DNA from: Plasmodiophora brassicae
Lineage: Eukaryota; Endomyxa; Phytomyxea; Plasmodiophorida; Plasmodiophoridae
DNA length: 64,000 nucleotides
NCBI GenBank assembly: GCA_039704465.1
Contig: JASFAU010000006.1
Location: 62,001-126,000 of the forward strand
Direction: 5' to 3'
The notes below the pieces were generated by a model. The model did not search any database, was not told the origin of the DNA, and saw only the letters and a list, made by a program, of their open reading frames with translations. Of this stretch, positions 23,601-34,532 are shown in pieces. The translations under genes and the position numbers were made by a program. The stretch's first letter is position 1, and the number at the start of each line of letters is the position of its first letter.

Positions 23601-26600
23601 ATGGCGTCGCGCATCGAATTCTCGAGCGCGCCCGTCCATGGCATACGCAAGGTGCAGTTCGGCGTGCTGAGCCCCGATGAGATTGTAATGCCCGCGGCCT
23701 GTATGGACATTGGTACGATATCGCCGTACTGACCCGTCGTGAACAGCGATCGCATTCGGTCGCCGAAATCAAGTACGCCGTCACGACAGAGAACGGTGTC
23801 AATAAGGAAGGCGGGCTGATGGATCGACGCCTGGGCACCACGGAGAAAGGGTTCCGCTGTCTGACCTGTTCGGCGACGACAACGACCTGCCCGGGCCATT
23901 TCGGCCATATTGAACTCTGCCGACCGAATTTCCATATCGGGTTCCTGGATATCACCCTGAAGATCTTGCGATGCGTCTGCTATCATTGTTCCGCCCTGCT
24001 CTGCAACACAACGGACGCCAAGTTCCAATCCGTTCTCAAAATCGAACGGCCGACTGACCGCCTGTCCGCCATACTCGAACTGTGCACGTCGTCCGGCGCC
24101 GTCGTTTGTTCCGGCAATTCCTCCATGGACGTCGTCGAGAAACCCGATGCCGAGGTGCTCGATGGGCCGCCTATCGCTAAGCGTAAGTGACAGGTTCGTT
24201 GCACGGTGCAACGACGAAGGTTCTGACTGCTGTCGGCGCCCCGTAGAGGCTGGTTGCGGTAACGTTCAGCCCAAGTACAAACGGGATATAACGAAGATCA
24301 TGGCCGAGTTCGACGCGAGCGCCGGCATCGACGACGCCGTTGATCGGAAGCGGGCGCTGACGGCCGAGACGGTCTACAACATCTTCAGGCGAATCTCGGA
24401 TGAAGACTGTCGGCTGATGGGGCTGAACCCGGAATTCGCCCGACCGGACTGGTTCATCCTCACTGTGCTGCCCGTGCCCCCGCCTCACGTGCGCCCATCC
24501 GTTATCCAGAACGGCCGCGAGAGTAAGGATGACCTGACGTACAAACTGGGCGACATTGTCAAAGTCAACGAGATGCTGCGCAAGTTCGAGTACGAGGGCA
24601 AACCGGACCATATCCTGTCCGAGCTTGCCGACCTGCTTCAGTACCACATCGTGACGCTGATGGACAATGAGATCCCGGGACAGCCGGCCGCCACTCAACG
24701 CATGTCGCATAAGACGCTGAAATCGATCCGTCAGCGTCTGGTCGGCAAGGCCGGTCGTGTTCGCGGCAACCTCATGGGGAAGCGCGTCGATTTCTCCGCT
24801 CGAACGGTCATCACCGGCGACCCCAATATCTCCATCGATGAGGTCGGCGTGCCAATGTCGATTGCCATGAACCTGACGTACCCGGAGACGGTGACGCGGT
24901 TCAACATCAAACGATTAAGCGAACTGATCAAGAACGGGCCGAACGAGCACCCCGGTGCCAAATCCATCATCCGGCACGACGGGCAGGAGATCGACCTGCG
25001 ATTCGTGAAACGGGCCCAGGACATCAGCCTGGAGATGGGATACGTCGTCGAACGGCATATCAACGACGGCGATGTCGTCCTGTTCAATCGTCAGCCGTCG
25101 TTGCACAAGATGAGCATCATGGGGCACAAGGTGCGCATCATGCCGTACTCGACGTTCCGTCTTAACCTCAGTGTGACGTCGCCGTACAATGCCGACTTTG
25201 ACGGCGACGAGATGAACCTGCACGTGCCGCAGTCGGTGGAGACGAGAGCCGAAGCGCTCGGCCTGATGATGGTCCCGAAGCAGATCGTCACGCCGCAGTC
25301 GCACCGACCCGTCATTGGTATCGTCCAGGACACGCTGTTGGGCTGCTACAAGTTCACGCACCGGGACGTGTTCCTGACCAAGGATGAGGTCATGAACCTG
25401 CTCATGTGGCTGCCGCAGTGGGACGGCCAGATCCCGATCCCGTGCGTGCTGAAGCCCACGATGCTCTGGTCCGGCAAGCAGATCTTTTCGATGCTGCTGC
25501 CCGAGGAGGTCAACATCGAGCTGTTCGCCAACGAGCACCCCGATCGGGAAGCGTTCCTGTCGCCGACGGATACGCGCGTCCGCATCGAACGCGGTGAATT
25601 GCTCATGGGCATTGCCGACAAGCGGACGCTGGGGGCCTCGCCTGGGTCGCTGATTCACGTCATGTTCAACGAACTCGGGCCGGAGCGCACCAAGATCCTG
25701 CTGAACTCGATCCAGTCCGTGATCAACGCCTGGCTGTTGACGCAGTCGTTCAGCGTCGGCATCGGGGACACCATCGCCGACGCGCCGACGCTGGAAGACA
25801 TCGCCAGGACGATTGCGACGGCGAAGAGTGAAGTTCACATCTTGATTCAGCAGGCGCGTCGCGGCGAGCTGAAACGACAGACGGGGCACACGATCCGGGA
25901 GTCGTTCGAGAACGAGGTCAACACGTGCCTGAACAAGTGCACGGTGGCGGCCGGTAAGAGTGCCCGGCAGAACCTGACGTCGCACAACAACCTGAAGGCC
26001 ATGGTGGACGCCGGGTCCAAGGGCATCATCATTAACATCTGTCAGATTATGGCGTGCGTCGGCCAGCAGAACGTCGAAGGCAAGCGTATCCCGTTCGGGT
26101 TCCGCGATCGGACACTGCCCCACTTCAACAAGGAGGATCTGGGCCCGGAATCTCGAGGGTTCGTCGAAAACTCGTACCTGCAGGGGCTGACGCCCAGCGA
26201 ATTCTTCTTCCATGCCATGGCCGGCAGAGAAGGTATCGTCGACACGGCCGTCAAGACCGCCGAGACCGGCTACATCCAGCGGCGCCTCGTCAAGGCCATG
26301 GAGGACGTCATGATCAAGTACGACGGCACCGTGCGGAATAGCATGGGTGACATCATCCAGTTCCTGTACGGCGAGGACGGGATGGCCGGCGAGAGCATCG
26401 AGGCGCAACGTATCGACTCGCTGAAGATGAACAACGCCGAGTTCCATCGGGCGTACTCGTTCTTCACGCCACGCGGCCAGCTGGACGCCGACTTCCTCGA
26501 CCCTGCCATCCGCGATCGCATCATGCACGACCCGCAAGCGCTCGGCGAACTACGCAAGGAGTTCCAACTCCTTGAAGAGGATCGCACGTTCCTGCGACGA

Positions 26601-28943
26601 ACGATCCTGCCATTGTTCAGCGACGACCGGGTCTACCTGCCCGTCAACATCAAGCGACTGATCTGGAACAGCCAGAAGCTGTTCTCCGTGTCGCAGCGTC
26701 GGCACAGCGACCTGGACCCGTGCGAAGTCGTTCACATGGTTCGTCAGCTGTACAACCGTCTCGTGGTGGTGGGCGGCGACGACCACATCTCTCGCGAGTC
26801 GCAGGAGAACGCGACGACGCTGTTCAAGATGAACCTGCGTGCGACGCTGGGCGCCAAACGCGTCCTCGTCGACTACAAGCTGAATTCGGACGCGTTCCGC
26901 TGGCTGATTGGCGAGATCGAGAGCCGGTTCAAGCAGGCGCTTGCGCATCCGGGCGAGATGGTCGGTTGCCTGGCGGCGCAGTCCATCGGTGAACCCGCGA
27001 CGCAGATGACGCTGAATACGTTCCACTTCGCTGGTGTCTCCGCCAAGAACGTGACGCTCGGTGTCCCGCGTCTCAAGGAGATCATCAACCTGGCTAAGAA
27101 CGTCCGAACGCCGTCGTTGACGATCTTCCTCCAGAAGGACATTGCGCACGACCTGGAGCGGGCCAACGACGCCCTGAACCGGATCGAGTCGACGTCGCTG
27201 CGGGACGTGACCGCGCTGACGCAGATCTACTACGACCCGGACCCGCAGAATTCCGTCATCGAGGAGGACAGGGAGTTCATGCAAATGTTCTTTGAGATCC
27301 CCGATGAGGACGTCCCGATCGAGAAGCTGTCGCCGTGGGTGCTGCGTATCGTTCTGGACCGGTTCAAGAAGGAGGACAAGGGGCTGACCAATGCGGACAT
27401 CTCCGAGCGCATCAAGCTGGACTTTGGCGGCGACCTGCACTGTATCCACTCGTCGGATAACGCGGAGCGCCCCGTCCTGCAGATCAGGATGGTGAACGAG
27501 GATGCGGAGAAGGACGCCGACGCCGAGGACGAGGAGGACCTGTTCCTGAAGCGCATCGAGCAGAACCTGCTGAACCAGATGCATCTGCGCGGGATCGACG
27601 GCGTCGACAAGGTCGTCATGAGGCAGGAATCGAGGCCCGGGTTCGATGCCAACGGCAACTATAACGAGAAGAACGAGATCGAATGGGTGCTGGATACCGA
27701 GGGTGTCAAACTGCTCGACGTCATGTCGGTCGATGGAGTCGACCACCGACGGACGACGTCGAACCACATCATTGAGATCTTCGAGGTGCTGGGCATCGAG
27801 GCTGTTCGCCAGGGCCTGCTCGACGAGCTGCGTCGCGTGATCTCGTTCGGTGGCAGCTACGTCAACTACCGGCACCTGGCCATGCTGATCGACGTGATGA
27901 CCTTCCGAGGTCACCTCATGGCCATCACGCGTCATGGCATCAACCGGGTCGGGTCGGGGGCGCTCATGCGCTGCAGCTTCGAGGAGACGGTCGAGATCCT
28001 GCTCGAGGCGGCCGCCTTCAGCGACACGGACAACCTGACGGGCGTCACCGAGAACATCATGGTCGGGCAGCTGGCACCCGCCGGTACGGGCTCCTTCTCG
28101 TTGCTGCTCAACGAGGACATGGTTCGCGAGGCGATCGAGCTCGAGGACCAGCCCGTCAACTTCTGGGAAGCCGACGACGTCTACCTGGGTCACGGCGCCA
28201 CGCCGCTGTACCCGTCGTCGACCCCGATGATGTCGCCCGGCGGTCTAGGCGGTTACTCGCCCTACGTGGACGGCGCGGGCGCCTTCTCTCCAGCGATCTA
28301 CTCGCCCGGCGGCATGTTCACGCCATCGTCGCCCGCGTTCGGTGCCTCGTTCTCCCCGTCGTCGCCGTCGTACTCGCCTGCGTCGCCCAGCTACGCCGGC
28401 GGGTACTCGCCGACCTCCCCTGCGTTCTCGCCGACGTCACCATCGTTCTCGCCGACGTCGCCGTCGTATTCCCCGACGTCGCCATCGTTCTCGCCCACGT
28501 CGCCGTCCTATTCGCCGACGTCGCCCGCGTTCTCCCCAACGTCACCGTCGTACTCGCCGACGTCGCCCTCGTTCTCCCCAACGTCACCGTCGTACTCGCC
28601 GACGTCGCCATCGTTCTCCCCGACGTCGCCGTCCTACTCGCCGACCTCGCCGTCCTATTCCCCGACGTCGCCCTCGTATTCCCCGACGTCGCCTTCGTAT
28701 TCGCCCACGTCGCCGTCGTACTCGCCAACGTCGCCGTCATACTCACCAACGTCGCCGTCGTACTCGCCGACATCACCAACGTTCTCGCCGACCTCGCCGA
28801 CGTACGGCAACTATTCGCCCGTGTCGCCAACGTACTCCCCCACGTCGCCCAACCATCACAACGGGCCGACGACGGTGTCGCCCATGTATAGCCCGACGTC
28901 GCCGGTATGGTCCGACGACACGACGACGAAGAAGAAGGATTGA
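23601..28943 (+). CDS. RPB1: RNA polymerase II largest subunit
   Basis: Exons 23601-23684, 23747-24182 and a very long 24247-28943 give about 1738 residues. The subunit forms one side of the Pol II cleft. Visible are the KVQFGVLSPDEI start, the clamp zinc site (CLTCSATTTTCPGHFGH), the second Cys cluster, the RVRGNLMGKRVDFSARTV region, the invariant catalytic NADFDGDEMN (about 25190-25220), the trigger-loop MTLNTFHFAGVS, and a C-terminal domain (28330-28900) of about 25 heptads. In the proximal half the heptads often alternate YSPTSPS with FSPTSPS; the distal part is mainly YSPTSPS. A degenerate acidic/Lys tip ends the protein. Without the two 5' introns the N-terminal zinc region would be missed. 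Confidence 0.97.
28400..28800 (+). repeat. 21-bp heptad repeats encoding the Pol II CTD
   Basis: Near-perfect 21-bp units coding Tyr/Phe-Ser-Pro-Thr-Ser-Pro-Ser. TCG, CCG and ACG codons dominate, with local synonymous variation, so the array has had time to diverge at silent sites while the protein is held constant. Confidence 0.9.
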
Positions 28944-29673
28944 TGGCCATCAGTGTGTTGCGCGCACCGTCGGGCCCCTCACCGTCGTTCGGCATGGCAT
29001 GGCTGATGAGCGGCCGGATGCCTGCGCCCACTCACTCTTAATCCACAATACATCGCTTAACAGTATTTACCCGAACCAGACGCGGCTGCACAACGGCAAC
29101 GAATTCGTCAACTGTCCAACTAGCGCGGGCCACACAGCCGTCAGCGGGTGTGGTCACCGCTTGGGGTGAACCCACCGCAGTGTCGTGCCATCCAATCCCA
29201 GGACAACGGATTCCCAGGTCCATTTGTAATCCCGCAGCCCATGTCGTACCAGTCATCGTGCGACGATGTAGGGCAGGCAATAGAAACCCGGTGCATCATT
29301 GGGGTGCAAGTGGCATGTCGGCTCGACTGAGGCCCGATAGATCACACCTTGTCGGGCACCAGTACGAACATACAGGTAGAGTAGGCGCAGGTCAGGACTG
29401 GAGACAAGTCGCATTGTTTTGCAATCCGTGCTATTTACGGCAATGATGCCGGGCCTGCTCAGTAGTGCCGGCGTGCGCCAGTGACGGCTTGCTGGAGCGC
29501 CGCCAACCCGGCCCTGCTGAACGCGGCGTGCAGTGCAGTGCGGGGCCGGGGGGCACTCTGGGCCTGGCCAGGTGGCGCCCCGTGGCACAGCGGTCGGCAA
29601 AGTCCGTGGGCGAGGTGCAGCTCGCACAGTGCGCCCTGGTTATTTTCGTTCCCGGTTGCCCGGCGGCTTCGCG
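28944..29673. other. Intergenic, about 730 bp
   Basis: The longest empty spacer in the first half, between RPB1 and GlnRS. Only short unremarkable frames are present. No RNA gene or repeat recognised. Confidence 0.45.
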
Positions 29674-32378
29674 ATGACGGTCGTCGGCGAGCGGCGCGAC
29701 GTCCTCGAGCGCATTGGGCTGAACCCGAAATACATCGATACGATCAGCGAGCAGCTTGCCCAGAGTATCGAGAACGTCGTCGATGAGGTCGGGGCCCGAG
29801 CATCGTGTCGCGGCACCGCCACGCGGCCCTAACCTCTGCGCTGGTCAGGCCGGCATGAGCCAGAAGGGTTGCGCCGAACCCATGGGCAAGATGTTCGTAT
29901 CCGTTGCTGCGAACCTACCGCCGACGCCGTTCGTCCTGGAACACCGCAAGCGATTGCTCGCGTACATCACGGACGGGTCCGCCAACGCCCCCCACGCCCC
30001 TGTTTCGCGACGTCGCCTGACCGTTTCGCTCATAGTTGCATTGCATCCAACACGCAGCTGGCAGCCGCGATCGACTACTTCACGAAATCGACGCGTTTCG
30101 AGGTGGCCGAATTCGAGCGCGCCTGTGGCGTCGGGGTCGTCACGTCGCCCGCCGAGATCAAAGCCGCCGTCACCGACCAGGTCAACGCCAGCATCGAGCT
30201 GATACGCGAGAAACGGCACGCGATTCGTCTGGTCTGCTGCTCGCCGGTCGCCGTCTCACACACGCTGCGGTAGGTACACGACTCCCGTCGGCACCCTGCT
30301 TGGCAAGATTCGTAGCGCGATCCCGTTCGCCGACGTCGCCGCCATCCGAGCCGAGCTTGACGCGCAGATGCTGGCCCTGCTCGGCCCCAAGACCGAAGCA
30401 GGTAACGCGCGCGTCTGGAACCGCTGCGCTCCCCACTGCCGACGTTTGCACGATCAGACCTGAAACCGCAACGCAAGCCGAAGCAGGCGCCTGCGACTGC
30501 CGCCACGACGAACGTGTCCGAGCCGGCCGTCTCCATTGTCTGTCGTTTCGCTTCGATCGTTGGTGCTGCTCCGTGCTTAGGGCTGGTCGTGCAGGCGGAT
30601 ATCGAGAAGCAGTACGTTGGGCGCGCGCTCGGGTCGTCAGTGAACCCGCCGGCGCTGCTGGAGGAGCACAACAGGAAGTACGGCACCGGGCGCAGGACCC
30701 GGTTCCCGCCTGAGCCGAACGGGTTCCTGCACATTGGGCACGCCAAGGCCATGAACTTCAGCTTCCGCATGGCGACGGAATCGCCCGGCGGCACCTGCTT
30801 CCTGCGGTACGACGACACGAACCCGTCGGCCGAGAAGGCCGAGTACATCGAGTCGATCGGCGAGAACGTCGCCTGGCTGGGGCACAAGCCCACCGAGACG
30901 ACGTTCTCCTCCGAGTACTTCCCGGAGCTCTACCGCCTGGCGCAGGAGCTGATCAGGCGCGGCAAGGCGTACGTCTGCCACCAGACGCAGGACGATATCA
31001 AGGCGGCCAGGGCCGAGCGCATGGCGCAGAAGCCGTCGCCCTGGCGTGACACGTCGCCGGAGGAGAACCTGCAGAAGTTCGAGTGGATGCGTCAGGGACG
31101 GTACGCGGAAGGCGAGGTGTCGCTGCGCATGAAGATCGATATCACGAGCCCGAACCCGTGCATGTGGGACCCGATCGCCTACCGGATCATCTACGAGGCG
31201 CACCCGCACGTTGGCGACCGATGGTGCGTGTACCCGTCGTACGATTTCACACACTGCATCGTGGATTCCCTGGAGCACATCACACACTCCCTGTGCACGC
31301 TCGAGTTTGAGGTAGGCATCGGCACGCTCGTCGGGGACAGGTGCCGGGTCTGATGCCCGCTCAGGTCCGGCGTGATTCGTACTACTGGCTGCTGGAGGCC
31401 CTGGACCTGTACCGACCCGCCGTCTGGGAGTACTCGCGACTGAACATCACCTACAACGTCCTGTCGAAGCGGAAGCTGAAGGCGCTGGTCATGGATCGGC
31501 ACGTGAACGGCTGGGACGATCCGCGTCTGCCGACCATCAACGGTCTTCGTCGGCGCGGGTACTCCCCGACCATCATCAACGAGTTCTGCACGCGGATCGG
31601 CGTGACCCGTGCGGATAACACGATCAACATGAGCGTTCTGGAAGCGATCGCCCGTCAGGAGCTGGACGACACCTGCCACCGGGCTATGGTCGTCGTCGAC
31701 CCGCTCAAGGTCACGCTGACGAACTTTGACGAGCCCGAGGAGGCGATCACCGGGCCGCTGCACCCGAAGCGTCCCGAGTTCGGCACGCGTTCCGTCCTGC
31801 TGTCCAAGGTCGTCTACATCGAGCGGTCCGATTTCCGCCTGCAGGACGCCCCCGGGTATTACGGCCTGGCGCCTGGCAAGCAGGTGCACCTGAAGTTCGC
31901 CTATCACATGACGTGCACGCGCGTCATCCAGGACAGCAACGGCCGCGTTGTCGAGCTCGAATGCACGCTCGACAAGGACAGCACCGCCAAAGTCAAAGGT
32001 ATTCGCTGCTGCGTCGTCGTCGTTTGCATTGTCGTTGTCCAGGTGTGTCGGTGTGTGACTCGTGCCGCCGTAGGAATCCTTCATTGGGTGTCGGGCGTGT
32101 CGCCGGTCGAGGCCGACGTCCGCCTGTACAGTACGTTGTTCAAGTCGCCGAACCCGTCCGACAAGGAAGACTGGCTTGGCGATTTGAACCCGCTGTCTCT
32201 GATCGTCTGCCGGGGCGCCCTGCTCGATGCCGGGTTCGCCGCGTCGGTCAAGGCTGGCGCCCGGTACCAGTTCGAGCGCGTCGGGTACTTCATTGCCGAC
32301 ACGGATTCCACCCCGCAACGCCTCGTCTTCAACCGGATCGTCGAGCTCAAGGAGTCGAAGGAGAAGCGCGAACTGTGA
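29674..32378 (+). CDS. QARS1: Glutaminyl-tRNA synthetase
   Basis: Eight exons (29674-29787, 29864-29976, 30036-30215, 30274-30401, 30458-30528, 30595-31311, 31365-31998, 32074-32378) give about 753 residues, the normal eukaryotic size. An N-terminal GlnRS-specific region (residues about 1-190) is joined by a Lys/Gln/Ala linker to the class I catalytic core, with FPPEPNGFLHIGHAKA carrying the HIGH motif and NVLSKRKL as the KMSKS-equivalent. The C-terminal beta-barrel anticodon domain ends with RIVELKESKEKREL. Glu-type features are absent. One intron (30216-30273) appears to start with GC instead of GT. All exon phases sum correctly. Confidence 0.95.
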
Positions 32379-32602
32379 CCCTCGCGCTGTCCTGTCCCAA
32401 TACAATGTCGCTTACAGGGGGCCGTCACCGTTTCTCGCGTTGCCGAATGCACTGGGAATCGCGTCCGATGGAACGATGCTTTGGCTGTGATCAGTAGTGG
32501 CAGGCATGGTATACGTCGTGTCAAGCCAACGGATTTATTAGTACTCTCGATTGACGAACACAAGGCCTACGTATTATGTGGGGTGCCGGTCAGGGCCCAG
32601 GT

Positions 32603-34106
32603 CTAGGCGTCGAGCTCCAGGAAGCGGAGCACCTTCTGGACGGTGGACGATTTCGCCAGGAGCATCTCTTGCAGACTGGAGAACGAGTGGCGGGTCGCTG
32701 CGATGTCGCCGGGCGATTCGCCCCAGCTGCGCCCGTTGCCAGCCTGTTAGTAGGTCCCCCTGATTGCCTCCGCGCTGCATACCGATTGGTCGTCTTGAGG
32801 CAGGCGCCGAAGGCGATCAAGACTTCGGCGACCTCGGTGTTGCACTGATAGGCAGCATCGTGCAGGGGCGTGTTCTTGGTGTGGTTCGCCTTAACCGACA
32901 CCGGCCACCCTGATTCCAGGAGCAGGCGCGCGCAGCTGTCTGCTGCTGTGAGCACCGGGGGGCGTCATAGGCACGCCCGGCGTGCCACCGACCGGTAGGC
33001 ATTGGCTTTGGCACAGACCGTCAGCAGCATCGCGCAACGGTCCGCTGGCAGCAGATGGACAATCTGTTTGCATGGGGACGTGAGTGCCCAGCAGAGCAAC
33101 GTCGCGCCGTCGAGGACCCCCAGGTTCGTACCTCTGCAAGGCGCTCGCTGTTGTCGGCCTCGGGCAGCGAAACGCCCAGGTCGGCCAGTGCGCAATGCCC
33201 TTCCTCCGTCAGGAATTTCGCTCCGTCGTCCCGGATCGACCCTGAAACTCGTTCAGTTACACACGACGCGCTAGGCGGGAGCGGACACTCGGCAACCCAG
33301 CAGAAGGCACCCATTCAGCGTGGCCGACTCCTTGACGAATTTCGCCAGGCACCCGGATTCTGACGGCGACCCGTGCGTGTCGAAGCTGTGCGACGAACGA
33401 ACGTTGCCTGTGCATGCTCTTGTAGCCGACATGCGCCCCGGCAACCGACAGAGTAGCCTGACGTACCCGTTCCGCAGTCGAACACGACGATGTTGATGCC
33501 GCGTTCGTTCCTGGCGACCTGTTCGCCGTCGACGAGCACGCTGGCGAAATCGCCGTCGTCCTTGCCGGCGGACGCCACCTGTACAGGGATGCCGCCCTGC
33601 CCGGCGGTCGTCGACGGGATCGTGATGCTCAGCTGGGCGGGCCCCTCGAACCGGTCACGAACCTGTCCAGCACGTGTCAGGGACCAGAGTCGCTGCCCAA
33701 GGCTGCGTTCGCAGATGGCCCTCATGTACCTTGGGATGCACACCAGTCAGACACCCGCGGGGCGTCGTGGCAACCGAATCCGGCACATACCTCTTGCTTG
33801 ATGACGATACAGCCCATCGGGGTGCGGACCGTGGCGAACACGAGCGACCCGTACAGCGCCAGGCCGTATATGGAGTCGTAGGCCTCCCGCAGCAGCGGCT
33901 CGACGTTGCGGTGCCAGATCTTGTACGCCCCATGCTGCACGGGCGGCGGTTGACGTCAGCGATGCGGGTGGGTTACCGTCGCACCCCGTGTTCCAGCAGA
34001 TCACCTTGGGCTTCGGGTGTGCCTGGCCGACGCCAACGGGGACACGGGCCGCAACGGGGTCGACGTTCCAGACGGCGGCGGCCTGGTACACGGCAGTGTC
34101 GGACAT
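32603..34106 (-). CDS. ILEI/FAM3-domain protein fused to ankyrin repeats
   Basis: A spliced minus-strand gene. The middle region is an ILEI (PANDER/FAM3-like) domain: VASAGKDDGDFASVLVDG, NERGINIVVFDCGTG, then after an intron FDTHGSPSES and, after another, GSIRDDGAKFLTEEG and LADLGVSLPEA. Further in-frame exons read IVHLLPADRCAMLLTVCAKA and ankyrin-type NTPLHDAAYQCNTEVAEVL, then WGESPGDIAATRHSFSSLQ to the stop. ILEI domains occur in FAM3 cytokine-like proteins and POMGNT1, where they bind carbohydrate. No signal peptide is seen at ATG 34106, so it is probably cytosolic. The N-terminal exons before 33660 are less certain. The last intron (32782-32727) carries an internal CTACTAAC branch-point match. 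Confidence 0.62.
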
Positions 34107-34532
34107 GATGATGCGCGTGTCGTTCGTCGGCGGCGTGCCCGATGATAGAAATGACGGGGGACCCGCGAGGGCTACCCGCGCTAATTCCCGATGACGGCGC
34201 GCCTCTGACTCTGCGGAGTGCAGTCCCACTGGGGCCACGGCATGGCGACGTGGCCCACACGTCGCCGCGCCGCGCCAGCAGCCATCAGCGCCCCCTCCGG
34301 TTCGCCCCCCAAGGGGTGAAATGCCCGTCGGAGCCCCGCGCAGTGCTCCGGGGAGCCGCACGCTGGCGGCCTGTTTGGCGGGTCAACCGGCGCGGCCCCG
34401 CCGCTCCGATGCATGGCTGGCGACGCAGACGACGTGTCGCCGGCAGCCAGGAGGGGTGACGGGCTACTGCGCCACCGTTGGATGCGTTTGTTCATGGGTA
34501 CGACGGGGCGGGCGAAATAGGCGATGGCGCTC
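34107..34532. other. Intergenic, about 425 bp
   Basis: Spacer between two minus-strand genes. A long minus-strand frame runs through most of it upstream of the chosen ATG at 34106, but it is Arg/Gly/Ala-rich and looks compositional. Confidence 0.3.

Noticed and set aside
24915..28193. Two minus-strand ORFs of 540 and 547 codons
   Set aside because: They lie wholly antisense to the RPB1 coding exon, are Asp/Arg/Val-rich, and reflect GC-rich codon use on the other strand.
28318..29031. Minus-strand Ser/Thr-rich repeat ORF of 237 codons
   Set aside because: It is the antisense reading of the Pol II CTD heptads.
31191..32405. Minus-strand ORF of 404 codons
   Set aside because: Antisense to GlnRS exons, with no recognisable protein pattern.
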